A stretch of 64,000 bases of DNA, taken from Eleginops maclovinus (taxonomy: Eukaryota; Chordata; Actinopteri; Perciformes; Eleginopidae). Below are positions 1 to 9,868 of the stretch, one piece after another; the first letter of the stretch is position 1; the number at the start of each line of letters is the position of its first letter. Made by a program: the position numbers and the translations under genes. The DNA lies in assembly GCF_036324505.1 (NCBI RefSeq), contig NC_086370.1, forward strand, positions 5,699,453-5,763,452. The letters are read 5' to 3'. The notes beneath the pieces are model-generated. The model saw nothing but the letters and a program-made list of their open reading frames with translations, searched no databases and was not told where the DNA came from.

Positions 1-1584
1 AGTCAGCCACCAATTGTGCAAGTTCTCCCATTTAAAAAGATGAGAGAGGCCTGTAATTTTTATCATAGGTACACTTCAACTATGAGAGACAGAATGAGAA
101 AATAAAATCCAGGAAATCACATTGTAGGATTTTTAATGAATTAATTGGTAAATTCCTCGGTAAAATAAGTATTTGGTCACCTACAAACAAGCAAGATTTC
201 TGGCTCTCACAGACCTGTAACTTCTTCTTTAAGAGGCTCCTCTGTCCTCCACTCGTTACCTGTAGTAATGGCACAGTTTTGAACTCGTTATCAGTATAAA
301 AGACACCTGTCCACAACCTCAAACAGTCATACTCCAAACTCCACTATGGCCAAGACCAAAGAGCTGTCAAAGGAGACCAGAGACAAAATTGTAGACCTGC
401 ACCAGGCTGGGAAAACTGAATCTGGAATAGGTAAGCAGCTTGGTGTGAAGAAATCAACTGTGGGAGCAATTATTAGAAAATGGAAGACATACAAGACCAC
501 TGCTAATCTCCCTCGATCTGGGGCTCCACGCAAGATCTCACCCCGTGGGGTCAAAATGATCACAAGAACGGTGAGCAAAAATCCCAGAACCACACGGGGG
601 GACCTAGTGAATGACCTGCAGAGAGCTGGGACCAAAGTAACAGAGGCTACCATCAGTAACACACTACGCCGCCAGGGACTTAAATCCTGCAGTTCCAGAC
701 GTGTCCCCCTGCTTAAGCCAGTACATGTCCAGGCCCTTCTGAAGTTTGCTAGAGGATATTTGGATGATCCAGAAGAGGATTGGGAGAATGTCATATGGTC
801 AGATGAAACCAAAATAGAACTTTTTGCTAAAAACTCAACTCGTCGTGTTTGGAGGAGAAAGAATGCAGAGTTGCATCCAAAGAACACCATACCTACTGTG
901 AAGCATGGGGGTGGAAACATCATGCTTTGGGGCTGTTTTTCTGCAAAGGGACCAGGACGACTGATCTGTGTAAAGGAAAGAATGAATGGGGCCATGTATC
1001 GTGAGATTTTGAGTGAAAACCTCCTTCCATCAGCAAGGGCACTGAAGATGAAGCGTGGCTGGGTCTTTCAGCATGACAATGATCCCAAACACACCGCCAG
1101 GGCAACGAAGGAGTGGCTTCGTAAGAAGCATTTCAAGGTCCTGGAGTGGCCTAGTCAGTCTCCAGATCTCAACCCCATAGAAAATCTTTGGAGGGAGTTG
1201 AAAGTCCGTGTTGCCCAGCAACAGCCCCAAAACATCAGTGCTTTAGAGGAGATCTGCATGGAGGAATGGGCCAAAATACCAGCAACAGTGTGTGAAAACC
1301 TTGTGAAGACTTACAGAAAATGTTTGACCTCTGTCATTGCCAACAAAGGGTATATAACAAAGTGTTGAGATGAACTTTTGTTATTGACCAAATACTTATT
1401 TTCCACAATAATTTGAAAATAAATTCTTTAAAAATCCTACAATGTGATTTTCTGGATTTCTTTTTCTCATTCTGTCTCTCATAGTTGAGGTATACCTATG
1501 ATAAAAATTACAGGCCTCTCTCATTTTTTTAAATGGGAGAACTTGCACAATTGGTGGCTGACTAAATACTTTTTTGCCCCACTG
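1..1584 (+). mobile_element. Tc1 transposon copy 1, left tip cut by window edge
   Basis: A Tc1/mariner element whose two ends are inverted repeats of about 200 bp. The right end finishes at 1584 with the terminal bases CAGTGGGG (read inward) next to a TA target dinucleotide (1585-1586). By comparison with copy 2, about 23 bases of the left tip lie before the window. Each arm carries an outer and an inner direct repeat built on the word AAGTATTT[AG]GTCA (inner copies at 161-180 and about 1387-1406), which is the IR/DR arrangement known from teleost Tc1 elements. A single transposase gene lies between the arms. The nearly identical inverted copy at 4852-6455 shows the family was active fairly recently. 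Confidence 0.95.
346..1368 (+). CDS. Tc1 transposase, full length, apparently intact
   Basis: Encodes a 340-residue cut-and-paste transposase that binds the element's inverted repeats and inserts at TA. The N-terminal 120 residues form the paired-like double helix-turn-helix (first HTH about 1-57, GAPRKISPR linker near 59-67, second HTH about 68-118). The RNase H-like catalytic domain follows, with D153 (WSDET), D244 (QHDND) and E279 (PIENLW). The spacing is DD34E and the numbering matches Sleeping Beauty-type enzymes. Length is usual for the family and there is no stop or frameshift. The start ATG follows directly on the 5' UTR and aligns with copy 2. Relative to copy 2 there are substitutions A27G, R131L, H138Y, G161A, R326C and Y340C, some at positions I would expect to be conserved, so an open frame does not prove activity. 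A long antisense frame across this gene is a shadow. Confidence 0.93.
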   Translation: MAKTKELSKETRDKIVDLHQAGKTESGIGKQLGVKKSTVGAIIRKWKTYKTTANLPRSGAPRKISPRGVKMITRTVSKNPRTTRGDLVNDLQRAGTKVTEATISNTLRRQGLKSCSSRRVPLLKPVHVQALLKFARGYLDDPEEDWENVIWSDETKIELFAKNSTRRVWRRKNAELHPKNTIPTVKHGGGNIMLWGCFSAKGPGRLICVKERMNGAMYREILSENLLPSARALKMKRGWVFQHDNDPKHTARATKEWLRKKHFKVLEWPSQSPDLNPIENLWRELKVRVAQQQPQNISALEEICMEEWAKIPATVCENLVKTYRKCLTSVIANKGYITKC

Positions 1585-1586
1585 TA

Positions 1587-1963
1587 ATTGGTTCATTGTT
1601 GCACCTTTAATGCATATAAAAGAGCCCTCACATCAATACAATTCTAATTGTTCTTTTACACACATAAACATATTTAGTGAAGAGAAAGTACAAAGTACAT
1701 TCAAGTCCGTGTAGGCATCCTTTCATATAATGAAAGCACTGAAGCAGAGCGAAATGTTTTTACAGGCTACTACGTTCTACTGCAAATGAAGGATGCGATT
1801 CAACATGTCAACACTGTTAACAAGATGTATACCTTGCTCTGGCTTTCTCAATTATCTCTTATCTCTTTCTGAAGACCACCTTAACTCAAATAGCTGCTGC
1901 CTGACCAGCAATCAATGAATTATGGGACACTTGGAGCAGAGGCCTGTACGATGAAGCCAGTTC
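1587..1963. other. non-genic, unassigned
   Basis: AT-rich sequence between the Tc1 end and the first readable Harbinger codons. It may include the degraded 5' part of the Harbinger element, but I could not read a convincing frame or locate a terminal inverted repeat. Confidence 0.4.
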
Positions 1964-2479
1964 AACATATGGCCGGGTTCAACCCATGACTCATTCACAC
2001 TGAGAAACAGCAGTATTGGGCGCAGACTTGAGGGCCGAGCTGTGCGTGATGGCTGGCTTTTGGGTAAGAATGATTAATGTGAAACACCTAAATACATTTT
2101 TGTTTTTTATATCTGGGTTTTACATAACCTATTTATCAACCCTATGGGTGACAGTGGATACCGGTGGCTGCTCATCCCGTTTCAGAACCCGCAGAGTGCA
2201 GAAGAGAGACAGTACAATGCTTGCCACAGTCAGGCACGATCTGTTGTAGAGCGCACTATTGGGATGCTAAAAGGCAGATGAAGCTGCCTCAATGCCACTG
2301 GAGGGAAACTTTAACACACGCCTGACAAGATGTGCCAATTTTTGAGGGCGAGAATGTGGCGTTACCCCCTGATGCTGATTGTGCTGAACAAGATCCCAAC
2401 CCCCTTCCCCAGGAATGTGAGCCAAACGCTGGCGCCTTGCAACAGCGTCTGGAGGTGATGCTGTAAAACAGATCACCAA
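1964..2479 (+). pseudogene. Harbinger transposase fragment
   Basis: Translating across small breaks gives the second half of a HARBI1-type DDE transposase. WPGSTHDSFTLRNSSIGRRL is followed by VRDGWLLG, then GDSGYRWLL, then SVVERTIGMLKGR and an acidic tail near 2340-2479. The THDS and GDSGY words surround catalytic acidic residues of this family. Between WLLG (about 2063) and GDSGY (about 2148) lies about 85 bp beginning GTAAGA, which looks like an intron, although its acceptor is not AG. A TGA replaces the usual Trp after LKGR at about 2279, and the segment after CLNATGGKL is shortened. No long single frame is open. It is a relic and shares the element with the Myb-like gene downstream on the other strand. 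Confidence 0.75.
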
Positions 2480-2619
2480 GGTATGGAAACAAAAATATTT
2501 ATTAGCTCATTTTTTAAGAAGGTGCTTACATCAGACAAACATGACACATTTGTCTCTTGGAAGCTCTTGCAAACTCGTTAACTGAGTAAATGGTTTTCCT
2601 CTGCATCTGCAGGACAGCA

Positions 2620-3136
2620 TCAGTGAGGACACGGCTGCGGACAAGGTGCGGAGGAGGCACCAGGGTTCGATGCACAAGGTTCCTCGAAGGAGCCCCGCTG
2701 GAACAAGCACCCTCTGAATGCAAATTGTTTTGTTAATAAAGTAATGATATCTTTATCAAAATAGACACGTTTTTTTTCTATACATACCAGCAACTTGAAC
2801 ACAACTTGAATGTGTTTGGTTTTCTCTAATTTCAGACAAGAGAATATACATTTGGTTACCTGGTATATCCGGTGCGACCTGAACATTGGTGTCCTCCTCT
2901 GCCACTCCGCTCCATTCACCGATAATTCCGGACAGTTTTTCATTTCCTCAGCAGCAGTTGGACCCTGTGCTGAAGCAGAGTTAACGGCATCTGCCACATG
3001 CTGCCACTCTTACGCCAACCCTATGGCCACCAGACAAAACTTATTTCCTTGTGTTAAACACTCCTACAAGGATTTCTACCTCACATTAAGAGAAGTTCAT
3101 TTTTTCTGCTCTTTTTTCAGAGTCTGCCATGCTCAT
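2620..3136 (-). pseudogene. Harbinger Myb/SANT-like accessory gene, degenerate
   Basis: Read on -, this begins MSMADSEKRAEKMNF at 3136 and continues into EVEILVGVFNTRK and GGHRVGV, which resembles the start of the Myb/SANT-like DNA-binding protein encoded beside Harbinger transposases. Further on, in another frame, are MADAVNSASAQG (2997-2960) and an IIGEWSGVAEEDTN segment resembling the conserved centre of the same protein. At least three in-frame stops and several frame changes intervene. In living elements this protein helps the transposase bind DNA and enter the nucleus. Here it cannot be made. The tail near 2620-2720 is low in complexity and uncertain. Confidence 0.65.
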
Positions 3137-3701
3137 AGTTTCTGCAGTCGGTTGAATGAATATTATTATGGGCGTTTCACTGACTATTTATAGAAAAGCG
3201 TGGGCAATACAGGAAGTCCGCAAAAGCTGCGCCTAAGCAATACGTACGTAAGGCATCTTTTCACGTCAATCCTATACGCAAGGTTTTACAAATGGCACTC
3301 CTGGTATTGGTGGTTATAATGTGTGGCCGGGGGGGAATGGTTAAGGTTAGGGTTAGGTGAGCAAGGATGCAAACCCTGCTTTTGGGTAGGGGAGATTGGG
3401 ATTTGGGTAAGGATACAGACCCTGGTTAGGGTAGGGGGAGATTGGAGCAGGGGGTGTGGGCAGTACTGGGAGAGTAGATCGCTCCGTGTGGGTGACGTGA
3501 GGTTGAAGCTGAAAAGTGATGGAGCAAGTGGGGGATCACCTGGGTGAGACAATCAGGGGAAGAGGGGGAGACACACCCCAACACACACAAGCAGACACAC
3601 TGACACCCCCTTCCTTAAGATGATGCCAAACAGGTGTCATCCTTAAGAACATTTAACAATGCTATCTCGCCCCATTTTGTGGCGGATTTCTAAATTAAAA
3701 T
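3137..3701. other. non-genic, with G-rich low-complexity block
   Basis: 3310-3560 is G-rich and internally repetitive (several copies of a GGGTAGGGGAGATTGG-like word) and includes a telomere-like GGTTAGGGTTAGG at 3345-3357. An antisense open frame here is a composition artefact. No gene was recognised. Confidence 0.45.
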
Positions 3702-3722
3702 GTTGGACCCTAAGGGTCCAAC
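3702..3722. repeat. 10-bp-arm palindrome
   Basis: GTTGGACCCT and AGGGTCCAAC flank a single central base. It lies where the Gypsy pol homology stops, so it may mark a rearrangement joint. Confidence 0.6.
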
Positions 3723-3731
3723 GCATAAGTC

Positions 3732-4312
3732 GCTGGTTGCTGTTATACATCCAAGTGAGGAAATAGCAGTTACTTTAGCAACAACTGGGCGCACTTGGCC
3801 CCGCCCAACCTGCTTGCCCAGATAGGTGATGGTAGCCTTAGCAAATTCAAATTTTGTAAGGTTCAAAGTGAGCGATATCTTGCACACATTAAACACCATG
3901 GCCAGGGTCTCCACATGAGAATGCCAGTCTGCAGAGTAAACCACAACATCTTCAAGTTAGACCTCACAGTTTGCAACTTTACCTAACACCCTTTTCATTA
4001 GGCACTAAAAGTTGGCAGGGGCGTTGCACATTCCAAATGCCATCACAGTATATTGCAGAATTTTGTCAGGAGTAACAAAAGCAGAGATCTCAGAAGCACG
4101 GGCAGTGAAGGGCACTTCAGCTGGTCTAACTTTGTAACATAGCGGGCAGCTCCAACTCTTTCTATACATTTTTCCACATGAAGAAGAGGGAAGGAATCTG
4201 GCTTAGGGAGACAGGAGGAGCTACAGGCACTAGAACTGTGAAAGGGTATCAGCTGGGATTTAATTAAGCCTCTGTACGTGTGCCTAGGGTTAACTAGTTT
4301 GATGGAGGAGAG
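3732..4312 (-). pseudogene. Ty3/Gypsy reverse transcriptase relic
   Basis: Read on -, two out-of-phase frames together resemble the RT domain of a teleost Gypsy retrotransposon. The first gives DSFPLLHVEKCIERVGAA and VTKLDQLK (about 4200-4090). The second gives VVYSADWHSHVETLAMVF, FEFAKATITYLG and QVRPVVAKV (3944-3750). The catalytic YLDD box is destroyed: at about 3960 the codons read stop-Leu-Glu-Asp. A piece after LDQLK (usually the GYWQV box) is missing. Homology stops near 3732, without RNase H or integrase. No LTRs are visible. Confidence 0.8.
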
Positions 4313-4439
4313 CATGACGTATCATTGAAAAAAAACCTTTGTGGAAAGTGTTTTATCGTGGTCGCTGGAGTCGAAAGAAGACACAGGTGTCCAAAATGTG
4401 ACTGAAATTATAGTCTTATTATTATAGGTTATAAATGGT

Positions 4440-4849
4440 GTTTGAGTTTTATTTTGGGGTAATGTGTCCATGAAAGTCGGGTCTGCTGTGGTGCCGGAAA
4501 TACAGGAGGAGTTTGTAAGGGAGTTTTATGGAAAACTGCTTCCTCCTGATAGATATCAGCGTACGATGGCGGGTGCTTCCGGCCCAGGGCACAACCGCAC
4601 AGCTGGATGTAGTGTTGGTTATTGAAGAGGAAGCCGTTGCTTGTGAGGGTGATGTGGAGTTACTGTAAATTTGGCTGTCGGGTCTGGATGGGTCTGGATG
4701 TTTATTGAAAATGTGTCTGATGGCAGTAAGGCCAAGTGGTGTTTGAATATTTGTGTAAAGGGAATCCATGTCTATGGAGAAGAAGAGTTTATGATGGGGT
4801 CCCTGAAGGTTATTGATTTTAAGAACAAAGTCCTATGTGTCCTCCAATA
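4440..4849 (-). pseudogene. Penelope-like element reverse transcriptase fragment
   Basis: On -, the sequence reads DFVLKINNLQGPHHKLFFSI followed directly by DMDSLYTNIQTPLGL (4835-4690), the motif-A region typical of Penelope-like RTs. After a frame change it reads LHITLTSNGFLFNN, LCGCALGRKHPPSYADIY and an acidic residue cluster. SLYTNI and SYADIY with a GRKxxPSYA lead-in are what I use to prefer Penelope over LTR or other non-LTR elements. An amber stop precedes DFVL. The frame runs to the Tc1 insertion at 4850, so Tc1 copy 2 interrupted it. A possible other end of the same element lies near 7110-7180. Confidence 0.6.
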
Positions 4850-4851
4850 TA

Positions 4852-6455
4852 CAGTGGGGCAAAAAAGTATTTAGTCAAAACCAATTGTGCAAGTTCTCCC
4901 ATTTAAAAAGATGAGAGAGGCCTGTAATTTTTATCATAGGTATACCTCAACTATGAGAGACAGAATGAAAAAAAAAAATCCAGAAAATCACATTGTAGGA
5001 TTTTTAAAGAATTTATTTTCAAATGATTGTGGAAAATAAGTATTTGGTCAATAACAAAAGTTCATCTCAATACTTTGTTATATACCCTTTGTTGGCAATG
5101 ACAGAGGTCAAACGTTTTCTGTAAGTCTTCACAAGGTTTTCACACACTGTTGCTGGTATTTTGGCCCATTCCTCCATGCAGATCTCCTCTAAAGCAGTGA
5201 TGTTTTGGGGCTGTCGCTGGGCAACACGGACTTTCAACTCCCTCCAAAGATTTTCTATGGGGTTGAGATCTGGAGACTGGCTAGGCCACTCCAGGACCTT
5301 GAAATGCTTCTTACGAAGCCACTCCTTCGTTGCCCTGGCGGTGTGTTTGGGATCATTGTCATGCTGAAAGACCCAGCCACGCTTCATCTTCAGTGCCCTT
5401 GCTGATGGAAGGAGGTTTTCACTCAAAATCTCACGATACATGGCCCCATTCATTCTTTCCTTTACACAGATCAGTCGTCCTGGTCCCTTTGCAGAAAAAC
5501 AGCCCCAAAGCATGATGTTTCCACCCCCATGCTTCACAGTAGGTATGGTGTTCTTTGGATGCAACTCTGCATTCTTTCTCCTCCAAACACGACGAGTTGA
5601 GTTTTTACCAAAAAGTTCTATTTTGGTTTCATCTGACCATATGACATTCTCCCAATCCTCTTCTGGATCATCCAAATGCCCTCTAGCAAATTTCAGACGT
5701 GCCTGGACATGTACTGGCTTAAGCAGGGGGACACGTCTGGAACTGCAGGATTTAAGTCCCTGGCGGCGTAGTGTGTTACTGATGGTAGCCTCTGTTACTT
5801 TGGTCCCAGCTCTCTGCAGGTCATTCACTAGGTCCCCCCGTGTGATTCTGGGATTTTTGCTCACCGTTCTTGTGATCATTTTGACCCCACGGGGTGAGAT
5901 CTTGCGTGGAGCCCCAGATCGAGGGAGATTAGCAGTGGTCTTGTATGTCTTCCATTTTCTAATAATTGCTCCCACAGTTGATTTCTTCACACCAAGCTGC
6001 TTACCTATTGCAGATTCAGTTTTCCCAGCCTGGTGCAGGTCTACAATTTAGTCTCTGGTCTCCTTTGATAGCTCTTTGGTCTTGGCCATAGTGGAGTTTG
6101 GAGTAGGACTGTTTGAGGTTGTGGACAGGTGTCTTTTATACTGATAACGAGTTCAAAAAGGTGCCATTAATACAGGTAACGAGTGGAGGACAGAGGAGCC
6201 TCTTAAAGAAGAAGTTACAGGTCTGTGAGAGCCAGAAATCTTGCTTGTTTGTAGGTGACCAAATACTTATTTTACCAAGGAATTTACCAATTAATTCTTT
6301 AAAAATCCTACAATGTGATTTCCTGGATTTTGTTTTCTCATTTTGTCTCTCATAGTTGAAGTGTACCTATGATGAAAATTACAGGCCTCTCTCATCTTTT
6401 TAAATGGGAGAACTTGCACAATTGGTGGCTGACTAAATACTTTTTTGCCCCACTG
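4852..6455 (-). mobile_element. Tc1 transposon copy 2, complete ends
   Basis: Both ends are present (CAGTGGGGCAAAAAAGTATT at 4852 and its inverse ending at 6455), each flanked by TA (4850-4851 and 6456-6457). It has the same IR/DR arms and the same family as copy 1, in opposite orientation. Its length of about 1.6 kb is the standard size. A small change (TCAAAACCAATTG for TCAGCCACCAATTG) lies just inside the left arm. Confidence 0.96.
5067..6089 (-). pseudogene. Tc1 transposase with a stop at codon 14
   Basis: The ATG at 6089 aligns with the start of copy 1 and the distance to the stop (1,023 bases) is identical, so there are no indels. Codon 14 (6050-6048) is TAA where copy 1 has AAA (Lys). 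After it, the frame is open to the end and keeps the D153, D244 and E279 positions. Compared with copy 1 over 307 shared residues I count eight differences. Reinitiation downstream would lose the first helix-turn-helix, so this copy should not make a DNA-binding transposase, although its ends could still be mobilised in trans. Confidence 0.93.
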
Positions 6456-6457
6456 TA

Positions 6458-7240
6458 ACTGGGGTGGAGTTTGGATAATGGATTGATTTTATAATAATTG
6501 TAGTGGCCGATTATGCATAGTAGAATATTCGAGGCCAACTTGAGTATTAACTCGCTTTAACCTATCCTTATTTCGATAGTCCAATTGATCCGTTGGCGGC
6601 CCACTTCCGACTTGCAACTTTTGCACAGCATTGTTAATAAATGAATACAAACAAAAACCAACAGGCATACGGATATGTGGGGTCAAAAAACGTTTTCAGA
6701 CTTCCCCTTACAGACTTCCTGCTGTGTCACACTGGCAGCGTCATTTATATTTGAGACTGCACACTATAGTCTGCATTTATAAATAATAAACAGTATCCGT
6801 GTGTGGTTCCAAGATAGAAGGTCCGGTGAATGTAACAGGCTCTCGCCCCTGTTTACCCCAGAAATGATCCAGCAGTTTATCCGTCTGTGGAAGGCATGGA
6901 GGTCCGCCCTGAGCTCCAGTCGGGTCTGGGTTTGGGTCTGGGGATGAATGATAAGCCCAATAAATCCAGCTGTGCAGCGCTGGAAAAGGTTGATTTTGCA
7001 GGTCTTGTAGCTTTTCCTGTTTAATATGAGTTGGCCTGGAGCTTTTAAAAGTGAGCCCTGTGAGGCTGAGCCATCCAAAAGCTTAAAAGTAAAACAAAAT
7101 AAAAGCAAGGATGGGGAAGCAGAGTAGGAAGATTCCTCGACGTTTCGCCTGTCCGGCTTTTTCAGGAGGATGAGAGAGGGTGCATTTGAGAGTAGGTTAG
7201 GGTCGGGTCCAGATCAACTTTCCAATTGAAAGACAACCGC
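6458..7240. other. non-genic, possible end of the Penelope-like element
   Basis: No reliable frame. At about 7130-7165 the - strand contains AGCCGGACAGGCGAAACGTC, a type of word that recurs near the ends of Penelope-like elements in fish. If so, the element runs on - from about 7.2 kb to 4.44 kb with Tc1 copy 2 inside it. This is tentative. Confidence 0.35.
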
Positions 7241-7279
7241 ACTAACCCTAACCCTAACCATAACCTTAACCCTAACCCT
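7241..7279. repeat. interstitial telomere-like repeat
   Basis: Degenerate CTAACC/CCTAACC units, six or so in tandem. This is the longest of five telomere-like patches in the window. Confidence 0.8.
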
Positions 7280-7281
7280 CT

Positions 7282-9134
<1,853 letters not shown>

Positions 9135-9396
9135 CATACAGAGATGCTGCAGGTCTGACCATCTGTCTCACTTTGGTTTACGGTGTCTGGCCTTGTGAAT
9201 AGCTGAACTACATGAACGGCTCTACATTATGAGAGAAGAACACTAGTTCCATTGTCTCTGGATGGAATCAAACCAGCACAATTCTATATTTTTAAGATGG
9301 TTGAAAGTCTTTTTTACCTTAATTGTTGTGTTTTTTCAAAAATGTATATTTTATTTCTGCAAGTACAAGATCAAAATGTACTTATAGAGGAATAGA

Positions 9397-9669
9397 CACA
9401 CAGCTCTTTTCACCCTCTGTCTGAACCAGCCAGTCTGCTCTGATTGGAAGCGTAAGCGTTACATAGTGATTTCATTGTGTTACAGAAGTAAATAAAGGTG
9501 TAGAGTGTAGGCGTTGCAGACAGGGGGGGGCGGGGGATTTGTGGGAGAGAAATTTTCCCTGGAAGGAACTTTAGGATTTTTGCCTCCGCAGACCATTTAC
9601 ATGCACAAAAACCTATATTAAAACACACTACAGGAAAGCGAAACCCCAACAAGCATAATAGGGCCCATA
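9397..9669 (+). repeat. dispersed repeat family R, copy A
   Basis: Shares CTTTTCACCCTCTGTCTGAA, TCTGCTCTGATTGG, TTACATAGTGAT and the terminal word CACACTACAGGAAAG with three other places in the window (26.9, 47.8 and 63.3 kb). It ends AAGCATAATAGGGCCC. It looks like a common non-autonomous teleost repeat. Confidence 0.7.
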
Positions 9670-9868
9670 TTATAAGTCGTAACAAAAAGTGCAAAAATAG
9701 ACCTAATATAAAAAGTAATGTAGAAACAATTTAACATAAAAAGGGAACACGTACATAAAATATAAATGTGGAATCTGTTTGGGAATATTTTGTAACCTTT
9801 GACCTAGTTCATGGCATAGTTCTTTCAGCCTCGGTGTGTTGTTATCTCCCTTAAGAGGGGGCAGCTTG

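Larger units (their letters stand above)
1964..3136. mobile_element. PIF/Harbinger element relic (two convergent dead genes)
   Basis: This stretch holds the two genes that define autonomous Harbinger elements, the DDE transposase (+, 1964-2479) and the Myb/SANT-like accessory protein (-, 3136-2620), pointing at each other. Both are broken by stops and small deletions. I could not find the short terminal inverted repeats or the 3-bp target duplication, so the outer limits are only those of the readable coding parts. Confidence 0.75.

Noticed and set aside
327..995. 222-residue frame antisense to the Tc1 transposase (and its mirror at 5440-6051)
   Set aside because: Shadow of the transposase codons. 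The sense strand has the catalytic motifs and correct start.
2016..2249. 77-residue frame over the Harbinger region
   Set aside because: Wrong phase. The homologous residues are read in another frame across a gap.
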